A DNA stretch of 26,158 nucleotides from JBBFMJ01 sp037441225 (lineage in GTDB: Bacteria; Acidobacteriota; Thermoanaerobaculia; UBA2201): positions 1 to 26,158 of the forward strand of contig JBBISU010000040.1 of the NCBI GenBank assembly GCA_037441225.1, in the 5' to 3' direction. The notes beneath the pieces were generated by a model that was not told the origin of the DNA, made no database searches, and saw only the letters and a list, made by a program, of their open reading frames with translations. Shown in pieces: positions 16,231-24,839 of this stretch; positions within the stretch are counted from its first letter, which is position 1; the number at the start of each line of letters is the position of its first letter. The position numbers were made by a program, and so were the translations under genes.

Positions 16231-18601
16231 CTAAGTTTTTCACTCTTAATGCATTTTCCATAATAAATGCCTTTCTTGGTTCTACTTGATCACCCATAAG
16301 AACTGAAAAAATCCTATCTGCTTCAACTGCATCTTCTATTGTAACTTTTAAAAGCAATCTCCTTTCTGGATCCATTGTGGTTTCCCATAATTGCTCTGGA
16401 TTCATTTCCCCTAATCCTTTATACCTTTGAATTGAATAACCCTTTTTTGTTTTCTCCAAAATTGATGTGGTAAGTTCTTCCAAAGTTAAAAAGTACTCCT
16501 CCCCTACCTTAAATCCCATTGTAAGAAATCCCTTCAATTTCCTGTATAAATTCAAAGCCCTTGAATATTCTGCTGATTCAATTATCTCTTGTTTTAATAT
16601 ATAAGTATTTCCAAGAGAACCATTTTCTTTTATAAAAATTGAAAAACCATTTTCTGGATCTGGGATAAGAGAAACTTCTTCAAAGTGTTCATTTAATGCT
16701 TTAATTAAGGGCTTTAACAATTCTGGGTTTAAAAAATAAGAATCTTCTTGAAAACCAAACTCTAATAAAAGATTTATTAATTTTAAACTTATATTATGGC
16801 TTTGAAGAAAATTTAAAGAATTTTTATAATTTAAGAAATCCTGTACAAGGGAGTATAATTCATCCCCCTTATAGATAGTGCCATTCACAGATTTTACTTC
16901 AATATTTTCTTTTATCTTTCTTAAAAAGAATCCTTCCATATCCCTTTCATTTAAAAAATATAAAACTTGATTTCCCTTTTCAACTCTAAACAAAGGTGGT
17001 TGAGCAATGTAAAGGTTACCCTTTTCAATTATAGGAAACATATATCTATAAAAAAAAGTTAAAAGAAGGGTTCTAATATGGCTTCCATCCACATCTGCAT
17101 CTGTCATAATTATTATTTTTTTATATCTCAATTTTGTCAAATCCATATTTTCTTTATCAAATCCAATTCCTAAGGCAGAAATAATATTTTTTATTTCTTC
17201 ATTTGAAATTATTTTATCTTCCCTTGCTTTTTCCACATTTAAAATCTTTCCCCTCAAGGGAAGGACTGCTTGAAACCTTCTATCCCTTGCTTGTTTTGCT
17301 GAACCACCAGCAGAATCACCTTCTACAATAAAAAGTTCTGCAAAATCCGAAGACCTTTCCTGACAATCTGCTAACTTCCCTGGCAGGTGGCTTGAATCAA
17401 GAGCTCCTTTTTTTCTTACAATCTCTTTTGCCTTCCTTGCTGCTTCCCTTGCCCTTGCTGCTTCAATCATTTTATCTATGATTTTTCTTGCAACTGATGG
17501 ATTTTCTTCTAAAAACCCCTTAAATTTTTCCATTATAACACTTTCAATCCAACCCTTTACATGGGAAGAGACAAGCTTTTCTTTAGTCTGAGAAGAAAAT
17601 TTTGGATCTGGGATCCTTAAATTTATAATTGCAATAAGCCCTTCCCTTACATCTTCACCAGCCAAATTTTCCTTTAAATCCTTTTGCATATTATGTTCTT
17701 CAATATAAGAATTGATAGCTCTGGTAAGGGCTGATTTAAAACCAACCACATGGGTTCCACCATCTTTATTATTAATTGTATTTGTAAAAGCAAGGATTTG
17801 TTCATTATAAGAATCAGTCCACTGCATTGCAATTTCCAAAAATTCTTCTGCTCCATCATTTTTCCTTAAATCTTGAATACATATTGGTTTTGAATGAAGT
17901 GGCGTCTTGTTTTCTGATAAAAACTCTACAAAAGATGAAACCCCACCTTTATAAAAAAATTTTACCTTTTTATCATTTTTTTCATCAATTAAATTTATTT
18001 CTAGCCCACTATTTAAAAAGGCAATTTCTCTTAAACGTTTTGAAAGCATTTCAAAGTGAAACTCAATGTTTGAAAAAATCTTGTCATCAGGATAAAACCT
18101 TATCTTTGTCCCAGTTTTTTTTGTTTCTCCTATGTTTTTTAAAGGTGAAAGAGGTTTTCCCCTTGAATAACTCTGGATCCAGATAAAACCTTCCCTTTTT
18201 ATTTCAAGCTTCAAATCTTTTGAAAGTGCATTTACAACTGAAACACCAACACCATGTAAACCACCAGATGCTTTATAAGCATTGTGATCAAATTTTCCAC
18301 CAGAATGAAGTTCAGTCATAATTATTTCAACTGTTTCCCTTTTTTCTACTGGATGAATCCCAACTGGGATACCTCTTCCATTGTCTTCAACAGTCACTGA
18401 ATTATCATCATGGATTATAATTTTTATCTTATCACAAAAGCCTGCCTGTGCTTCATCTACTGCATTATCTACAAGCTCAAAAACCATTTGGTGGAGACCT
18501 GTCCCATCTTCCGTATCCCCAATGTACATCCCAGGTCTTTTCCTTACACCATCCAAGCCTTTTAATAATTTTATACTTTCCTTCGTATATTCTGAGGACA
18601 T
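16223..18601 (-). CDS. gyrB: DNA gyrase subunit B
   Basis: 792 residues. The N-terminal GHKL ATPase shows E42 and N46 (FELVDNAVDEA), DNGRGIP (73-79) and GGLHGVGVSVVNAL (113-126). The TOPRIM domain shows EGDSAGGSA (427-435) and DADVDGSH (501-508). Between PPLFRVEKG (about 535-543) and the C-terminal GYSIQRYKGLGEMNPEQLW there is an insert of about 160 residues. This is the long form known from proteobacterial GyrB and absent from the roughly 640-residue Gram-positive form. AAGGAGA precedes the ATG. dnaN ends 24 bases upstream and no recF intervenes; gyrA overlaps the end by 8 bases. Confidence 0.98.
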   Translation of the reverse strand: MSSEYTKESIKLLKGLDGVRKRPGMYIGDTEDGTGLHQMVFELVDNAVDEAQAGFCDKIKIIIHDDNSVTVEDNGRGIPVGIHPVEKRETVEIIMTELHSGGKFDHNAYKASGGLHGVGVSVVNALSKDLKLEIKREGFIWIQSYSRGKPLSPLKNIGETKKTGTKIRFYPDDKIFSNIEFHFEMLSKRLREIAFLNSGLEINLIDEKNDKKVKFFYKGGVSSFVEFLSENKTPLHSKPICIQDLRKNDGAEEFLEIAMQWTDSYNEQILAFTNTINNKDGGTHVVGFKSALTRAINSYIEEHNMQKDLKENLAGEDVREGLIAIINLRIPDPKFSSQTKEKLVSSHVKGWIESVIMEKFKGFLEENPSVARKIIDKMIEAARAREAARKAKEIVRKKGALDSSHLPGKLADCQERSSDFAELFIVEGDSAGGSAKQARDRRFQAVLPLRGKILNVEKAREDKIISNEEIKNIISALGIGFDKENMDLTKLRYKKIIIMTDADVDGSHIRTLLLTFFYRYMFPIIEKGNLYIAQPPLFRVEKGNQVLYFLNERDMEGFFLRKIKENIEVKSVNGTIYKGDELYSLVQDFLNYKNSLNFLQSHNISLKLINLLLEFGFQEDSYFLNPELLKPLIKALNEHFEEVSLIPDPENGFSIFIKENGSLGNTYILKQEIIESAEYSRALNLYRKLKGFLTMGFKVGEEYFLTLEELTTSILEKTKKGYSIQRYKGLGEMNPEQLWETTMDPERRLLLKVTIEDAVEADRIFSVLMGDQVEPRKAFIMENALRVKNLDV

Positions 18602-18625
18602 ACTTTCTCCTTAAAGGTTAAAAGA

Positions 18626-19726
18626 CTATATCGTCATAGGCATTAAAATATAAATATGTTCAATATCCTCTTCTTCTGGAATAAAAGTTGCTTTTGATTT
18701 TATATCTTTAAAATATACATTAATCTTTGTTTCAGAAACAGTGCTTAAAAAATCAAGCAAATATTTTGCATTAAAGGTTATTTGAAATTGTTCACCAGAA
18801 TAATCAATCTCCAATTCTTCTATTGCCTCTCCAATATCAGGATGACTTCCATCTAAAACTAATTTCCCTTTATTTAAAAGAAACCTTACTCCATAATATT
18901 TTCCTGAACTTATTACTGAAACCCTTCTTACAGCATCGTAAAATCTCCCTTTTTCAATTGAAAAAAATTTATCTCCTCTATCCATTAAATAACTCTTATA
19001 ATCTGGAAACTTATGTTTCAATTTCCTTGCCACTATTTGTCTATCGTTAAAAATAAAAGCAGTGAATTGATCAAAATTACAAATAAGAACTTTTTCTTCT
19101 CCCTCCAGACGAGAGATTTCCGCACATGCCTTTCTTGGAACTATTGATTCTTCAAAGACATAACCTTCTTTAACCTTGCAATTTATCACTACTTTTGATA
19201 ATCTATGGCCATCAGTTGAAGCAAATTCCATTTTTCCATCTTCAACCTTAAAACAAACCCCACCTAATTGATATTTATATTCTTCCATAGCTACAGCAGG
19301 TACTGTTCTAATCAATGCCTCTTGAAGAAGCTTGTAATCGACTTCTACACCATTTTTTTCTTCTACATAAGCAACCTTAGGATAATCATCTTCTGGCAAA
19401 ACAGAGAGATCATAATCAACATTTTGGGAAGAAATATGCAATTTTCCTTTTTCACTTAAAAAAAACTTGACATCTCCTTCTGGCAGAAGTGAAAAAATCT
19501 CTGAAAGTTTTTGAGCTAAAACAGTGGCACTTCCTTTCTTTTTAATTTCAACGGGAACTCTTGAGTGATAAGTAACATCTAAGTCCGTTGCAACTATTTT
19601 TAAATAATTATCATCAGCTTTTAAAAGCACATTCACCAATATTGGAATTGTTGTTTTCTTTTCTACAATAGCTTGAGCTATAGATAATTCCTTTCTTAAA
19701 ACATCTCTTGAAACAATAAAATGCAT
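18626..19726 (-). CDS. dnaN: DNA polymerase III beta subunit (sliding clamp)
   Basis: 366 residues, the normal length. Three repeated clamp domains can be followed. Family landmarks are KTTIPILVNVLLKA near residue 23, STDGHRLSKV in the middle domain and the C-terminal LMPMTI, part of the partner-binding cleft. It encircles DNA and holds the replicative polymerase. AGGAGG lies 4 bases before the ATG, and an extended -10 about 45 bases upstream gives it its own promoter. It is separated from dnaA by a 146-base candidate origin. Confidence 0.97.
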   Translation of the reverse strand: MHFIVSRDVLRKELSIAQAIVEKKTTIPILVNVLLKADDNYLKIVATDLDVTYHSRVPVEIKKKGSATVLAQKLSEIFSLLPEGDVKFFLSEKGKLHISSQNVDYDLSVLPEDDYPKVAYVEEKNGVEVDYKLLQEALIRTVPAVAMEEYKYQLGGVCFKVEDGKMEFASTDGHRLSKVVINCKVKEGYVFEESIVPRKACAEISRLEGEEKVLICNFDQFTAFIFNDRQIVARKLKHKFPDYKSYLMDRGDKFFSIEKGRFYDAVRRVSVISSGKYYGVRFLLNKGKLVLDGSHPDIGEAIEELEIDYSGEQFQITFNAKYLLDFLSTVSETKINVYFKDIKSKATFIPEEEDIEHIYILMPMTI

Positions 19727-19872
19727 TTAACCTCCTAATGAAGCATTATTTTTATTTTAATCAACTTATAATTATAACATAAAATAAAAAAAATTTCCTG
19801 TGAAAATGTGGAAAATTTATCAGGATTTCTTTTTTTTAAGATAAATGGATTGATTCTTTAATTTGTGGAAAT
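19727..19872. other. oriC: Candidate replication origin between dnaA and dnaN
   Basis: 146 bases between dnaA and dnaN. An almost pure A/T tract (19741-19795) could be the unwinding element. Beside it are near-consensus DnaA boxes: TGTGGAAAA (19807-19815, one mismatch) and TGTGGAAAT (19864-19872, two mismatches). A third, TTTTCCACA (19946-19954, one mismatch), lies inside the end of dnaA. A small imperfect palindrome, CCTG...CAGG, spans 19797-19824. No perfect TTATCCACA is present here. Location next to dnaA is the strongest argument; strand-skew analysis was not possible. Confidence 0.45.
19771..19779 (-). promoter_or_regulatory. Extended -10 promoter of dnaN
   Basis: On the minus strand TG-T-TATAAT, with TATAAT at 19776-19771. 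No good -35 at 17 bases; poly-T fills the spacer. ATGTTATAATT is identical to the string before the enoyl-CoA hydratase gene. Confidence 0.5.
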
Positions 19873-21147
19873 TTATTGGAATTGTTCTAATAATTCATCT
19901 AAGGATTTTTTTAATTCAAGAGATTTTTCTCTCATTTCCTCAATTTTTTCCACAGAATATATTACTGTTGAATGGTGCTTATTTCCAAATAACTTTCCAA
20001 TTTCTGGATAAGATAAATCAGTTATTTTTTTTAAAATCCACATACAAACCTGTCTTGGAAAAGCATATACCTTAGCATTTGATTTACTTTTTAAATCCTG
20101 AACCTTTATTCCATAATAATGTGCAACTGTTTTAAGAATTTCCTTTGGTGTTGTAAGACCATTTGCTATTTCTTTTAAATCAGAAAGAGCTTTTTGACAC
20201 AAACTTAATGTAATTGGCTGATTTGTAAAAGAAGCAAAAGCCTCAACTCTTAAAAAGCTTCCTTCCAAGTCCCTGATGTTAGATCTCACATTTCTTGCAA
20301 TAAAAAGTGCAACATCTTCAGGTAAATAGGTATTGTGCAGTTCTGCTTTTTTTTTCAAAATTGCAACTTTCATTTCAAGTGAAGGGGGTTGTATATCAGC
20401 CAAAAGCCCTCCTTCAAATCTGGATCTGAGGCGCTCTTGCAAACCTTCTATATCTTTTGGAAGGTGGTCTGAAGCAAGGACTAATTGTTTATTTGTTTCA
20501 TATAAACTATTAAATAAATGAAAAAGTTCATCCTGTGTTGTCTTTTTTCCAGTTAAAAATTGCAAATCATCTATAAGTAAAATATCTGCCTTTCTATAGC
20601 GGTTTCTAAAATCAATTAATTTTTGATTTTTTAAAGAATTTACAAGGTCTGTGTAAAATGTCTCAACAGAAACATAAATTACCTTTAATTTATTTTTTGA
20701 AACACAATGGTTTCCAATTGCTTGCATTAGGTGTGTTTTTCCAAGCCCAGTTGAACCATAAATAAATAATGGGTTATATGCCTTTGCTGGTGAATTTGCA
20801 ATTGCTTTTGCAGCAGCATGGGCAAATTGATTACTTTCACCAACAACAAAATTTTGAAAAGTATAATTTGGATTTAAAAAACTTTGCCATTTTATTTTTG
20901 TATCTGATTTATCTTCCAAAGAAGAAATATTAACTTCACAACTTTGTCCATAAACTTTTTTTGCTTGGTTTAGAATCAAACTAAAAAAGCTTTCATTTAA
21001 AACTTCTTTGAAGGTCTCATTTGGAACTGTAATTGAAAGTTTATTTTCTTCAAAAGAGTGAAATTGCATAGGAGAAAACCAGTGAACAAAATCCTGGTCT
21101 CCTACATTTTTTCTGATTTCTTCCAAAAGCAAATTCCATTTTTCCAT
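19873..21147 (-). CDS. dnaA: Chromosomal replication initiator DnaA
   Basis: 424 residues, somewhat short because the linker domain II is reduced. Domain I spans about 1-75. The AAA+ domain starts near 95 with YTFQNFVVGESN, Walker A GSTGLGKT (131-138) and Walker B LLIDDLQF (190-197). The C-terminal helix-turn-helix signature GNKHHSTVIYS (about 393-403) binds DnaA boxes. It opens oriC and loads the replicative helicase. A consensus promoter lies immediately upstream and there is no Shine-Dalgarno, so a nearly leaderless mRNA is expected. It is first in a same-strand run with dnaN, gyrB, gyrA, tal and pgi. Confidence 0.97.
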   Translation of the reverse strand: MEKWNLLLEEIRKNVGDQDFVHWFSPMQFHSFEENKLSITVPNETFKEVLNESFFSLILNQAKKVYGQSCEVNISSLEDKSDTKIKWQSFLNPNYTFQNFVVGESNQFAHAAAKAIANSPAKAYNPLFIYGSTGLGKTHLMQAIGNHCVSKNKLKVIYVSVETFYTDLVNSLKNQKLIDFRNRYRKADILLIDDLQFLTGKKTTQDELFHLFNSLYETNKQLVLASDHLPKDIEGLQERLRSRFEGGLLADIQPPSLEMKVAILKKKAELHNTYLPEDVALFIARNVRSNIRDLEGSFLRVEAFASFTNQPITLSLCQKALSDLKEIANGLTTPKEILKTVAHYYGIKVQDLKSKSNAKVYAFPRQVCMWILKKITDLSYPEIGKLFGNKHHSTVIYSVEKIEEMREKSLELKKSLDELLEQFQ

Positions 21148-21157
21148 ATTTTATAGT

Positions 21158-21186
21158 ATTTTAATTTTTTTATTTTTTTTTGTCAA
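21158..21186 (-). promoter_or_regulatory. Promoter of dnaA, nearly leaderless
   Basis: On the minus strand TTGACA (21186-21181), 17 bases, TAAAAT (21163-21158). Only 10 bases separate the -10 from the ATG at 21147, leaving a 5' leader of about 4 bases. It has the same hexamers and spacer as the receiver/CoA-transferase promoter. Confidence 0.7.
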
Positions 21187-21331
21187 GGGGCAAAATTCCT
21201 AAAAAAAATTAAAAATTTTTAAAAATGAGATAAATGATGTATGATTATTTATATGAAAAGTTATATTTTGATGTTTTGGATTTCAATTAAATATGTGTTT
21301 AATTTAAAGAACTAAAAGGGGGGATTGAAAA

Positions 21332-22593
21332 ATGAAAAAAGTTAAGTCAATTTTTTATGAGTTAGAAAAATGTTTTTTTATATTTTTTATTTTAACTTTT
21401 TCTCTGAATTCATTTTCAGAACAAATGTCTTCAGAAACTAAAAGAAGGCATAAAAGGCCCTTTGATATAAGATCTTTAATTTCAATTTCAACTCAATTGA
21501 CAACCATTAAAGCAGGAGAACAGAAACAATTTACAGCAATGGGACCTACTCTGATGGCACAGTTGAAAATATAACAAATTCTGTATATTGGACATCTTCG
21601 GATTTAAATGTTGGCATAATTTCTAATTCTGGATTATTTACAGCGCTCTTTGCAGGAAAAACAGATGTAAATGCATCAAAAGACGGAAATACAAGCAATA
21701 TAATTACAATAGTTGTCAATGAAATATGGACTTTAAAGGGCTATACAGTTGGCAAAAATGGAGAAAATCAAGGGGATGAATTTGGTTTTGGAATGGCAGA
21801 AGTAATTTTATTGGAAAATGAAAAATATAGAATGTATTATGGTGCATCACTAAAAAGTGGTTTGACAGAAATAAGATACGCTGAATCTTCAGATTGAAAA
21901 AACTTCACTGTTAAGGGAGCTGTCTTGAAAGGCGCAAACAATCCAGATGACCCAGAAGCCCTCATTTCAGGTCCGAGCATTTTAAAATTGCCAGATGGAA
22001 GATTAAGAATGTATTACCAATCTTCTCCATAGTCAAGCAGTACAAATGAAATGCCAAAAATTCATATAAGAAGTGCCATATCGGCTGATGGGATTAATTT
22101 TACAAGAGAAGGAGTTAGAATAAACATAAATTCTTATGATTCAAGTTCTAAATTGAGGTTGGCTGGGCACGGGACATATTTTATTTCATCTGATGGGATA
22201 TATATTGGAATATTTTCAGGAGAATTCACAACAGATACCTTAGGACCATCTGACTTAAAAATAGCAACATCAAGTGATGGCTTAAATTTCAATAATTTTG
22301 CCACTCTTTATGAGGATTGGCATGACCCTATTGTGATTAAAATGACAAGTGGTATCTATAGGATCTATGCCACCTATCTTTTGGAGAAACAAGGAACAGC
22401 CTTTTCCTTAGATGGGAAGAGTTGGCCTTCTCAAATGATAAATATAACATTTGTAGACCAAAGTGGAATTATTTTAACAGAAGGCAATTCAGGAGTTGGA
22501 GACATTGGTGGTGTTTTGACATCTTCAAGCAATATATTCTTATACACAAATTATGGCAACCCTTCTTCAGATATAATTTATTTTGAGAGATGA
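21332..22593 (+). pseudogene. Exported Big2-domain/beta-propeller protein, broken
   Basis: AGGGGGG precedes the ATG. The first frame gives a signal peptide-like N-terminus (FFIFFILTFSLNSFS), then TIKAGEQKQFTA, the start of a bacterial Ig-like (Big2) domain. At about 21536-21541 one base is missing. The rest of the domain, GTYSDGTVENITNSVYWTSS, continues in the next frame. That frame runs to 22593 but holds TGA at 21895-21897 (after SSD, where Trp would fit) and TAG at 22030-22032. The remainder has repeated blades such as SADGINFTREGVRI and SSDGLNFNNFATLYED, resembling a five-bladed glycosidase- or sialidase-like propeller. Repaired length is about 420 residues. Function unknown; the C-terminal piece 22051-22593 is open. 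Confidence 0.75.
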
Positions 22594-22650
22594 TTTATTA
22601 AGAAAATAAAAGGAAGCTCAAATACAGAATAAATTTTAAAATAATTGCTA

Positions 22651-22680
22651 TTGACTTGAAAATACATCTATTGTTATTAT
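22651..22680 (+). promoter_or_regulatory. Promoter of the subtilase gene, predicted leaderless
   Basis: TTGACT (22651-22656), 18 bases, TATTAT (22675-22680) preceded by TG-T, an extended -10. Six bases later comes the ATG at 22687, without a Shine-Dalgarno. Transcription should start at the start codon. Confidence 0.6.
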
Positions 22681-23132
22681 AGGTTTATGAAAATGCAAAA
22701 AAGTTCAAATAAAGTAAGAAGATTAATTATAAATACTCTTGTCTGTATTTTATTTTCTTTTTTTTCTTATGGTAGTTCCTTTCTCCAAAAAGAAATCCCA
22801 GGATCGGATTTTTTTAAAAAGAGTAAAAGTTTTAGCGAATGCAAAAGTATCAAAAAGCGTTATACAAGACCAAAGCCAGTTCATACAGAAATAAGCGCAG
22901 ATGATAGAAAAGAAATTGTTGTTTTGAAATTTGTCCAGCCATCTCGCATACGATTGCGCCAAGGAGAGTTATTGACCTTGATAAAAAATTAAACTTAATA
23001 CCTCTGAAGCAATTATTTGAAAATTACCCTAAATTAAAAGTTAAGAGATTATTTTCTCGGTCTGAAGAAGAGCTTGAAAAGGAAAAAATCATTGGAGAGG
23101 CAAATATATGTGAGGAGCTGGGAGATTTAAAT

Positions 23133-24839
23133 TTGTATTATTTGATTGATTTAAGTGAGGTTGTGGATGCAAATTTAGAAAATTTAATTGATGCTTTGAA
23201 TCTTTTGGATATAGTGGAACTGGCATATCCCCTTGGAACACCAGAACCAGCAGTTCTTCCTGATGAAGTATTAAATTTATTAAATAGGGAAGTTTTATCA
23301 CACTCATTTATTCCTTCACAATCTAAATTTTATACAGGTAATTATTTTTCTATGCAGACCTATCTTTTTTCTGCACCTTTAGGAATAGACGCAGAATGGG
23401 CATGGGGTCTTATGGGTGGAACAGGCAATGATGTAAAATATATTGATATAGAAAACGATTGGAAATTAAGCCATCTTGACCTTGGAAATGAATTCATCCG
23501 TTTGCCATCTGATTATACTGAGCCCGAGCCAACTTGTGATGGCAATGGAAACTGTGATTTTGGAGCAAATCAAAACCATGGCACTGCTGTTTTAGGTGTA
23601 ATTTCAAGTATTTCTGATGGTATTGGGACAACTGGGATAGCAGTGGATGCTGGTTATGGAGTTTGCCGACAGGTTGATTATGGGACTATAGCAGATTGTA
23701 TAAATGAATCATCTTCTTACCTTAATCCAGGAGATATAATAATAATTGAAGCCCATGATAAAGGACCTGCTTGTGGAGAACCTTGTCCCTGTAATTGTGG
23801 GCAATTTGAATATGTACCAATGGAATATTGGCAGGAAAATTTTGATGCAATAAAGGCGGCAGTAGCAATGGGAAGGATTGTTGTGGAAGCAGGCGGAAAT
23901 GGTTCTATGAATCTTGATCACAGCTGTTATTATGGATTGTTTAATCGTAATGTTCGGGATTCTGGTGCAATACTTGTAGGTGCTGGGGACTCTTTTCCAC
24001 CACATAATGTATCTTGTTTTAGTAATTATGGAAGTAGAATTGATCTTTATGGATATGGCGATGGTGTTGTTACGCTTGGATATGGAGACCTTAACCCTGG
24101 ATTGCCTATCCAATGTGGTCAAAATAATATAAACTGTGACAATTTTTATAATCAACTTTATACTGCCACATTTAGTGGGACTTCTTCAGCATCTCCGATA
24201 GTTGCTGGTGCTGCTGCCATTATGCAAGGTGTTTCAAAAGCTCACAATCGCACTTTATCACCTTTGGAAATGCGTGATTTCTTGCAAATAAATGGCACAG
24301 AACGGGGAAGTCCATTGGATCATAATATAGGCAAAATGCCAAATTTAAGGGGTTCTCTTAGACCAGACCTAACTCCAGACCTTAAATTTGGCTGGTATGA
24401 TATTATAGTACCTCCTTCAGCAAATGACGCTAACTGCAATAATGTCACACTCCCTTCAACTCTACCTGGTTTTGTGCCAGGAACATATTTGAATGCTTTA
24501 GGCATCAACTCTGGCGTTTATAAAACAAGCAGTTTTTGGAATTTATATTCAGTTGATGGTATTCAGGTTGGCTCAACTTTTCATTCAAATGTATTTCCTT
24601 TGGAAGAGATCTGTGAAAACAATTTAACTTTTTCAGGTTTTCCTCTTACTGTGAAAGGAGGGAGACATACCTTGCTTGTTAATTTGGATTTTGCAAACGC
24701 AGTTGATGAATGGTATGAAAATAACAACTGGTACGCCCGTCAATATGTCTGGAGCCCTTATGAGCTTACTAACCATTCACAAGTAGTAAGCAGTGCCCCA
24801 CCTGATAGGGATACAACTCTATGTTTATTACAATTGTGA
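23133..24839 (+). pseudogene. Subtilase catalytic fragment (peptidase S8) with first CARDB-like domain
   Basis: This is the longest open piece of the subtilase. Counting from the TTG at 23133, all active-site residues are present: D105 in YIDIEND, H149 in NQNHGTAVLGVI, N256 (oxyanion) in VEAGGNGSM and S351 in FSGTSSASPIVAGAAA. The true frame begins upstream at about 22968, so the TTG is only the first start-like codon. After the catalytic domain, PDLKFGWYDIIVPPS opens a CARDB-like adhesion module ending in KGGRHTLLVNLD and VDEWYENNN. The piece ends at a stop created by the frameshift near 24815. Without the signal peptide it would not be secreted. Confidence 0.75.

Noticed and set aside
22750..22962. 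Minus-strand open frame opposite the subtilase start
   Set aside because: Antisense shadow with no homology or ribosome site.
22963..24820. Programmed ribosomal frameshifting in the subtilase
   Set aside because: No slippery heptamer or clear downstream structure at either site. The two shifts are of opposite sign and the gene next to it is also broken.
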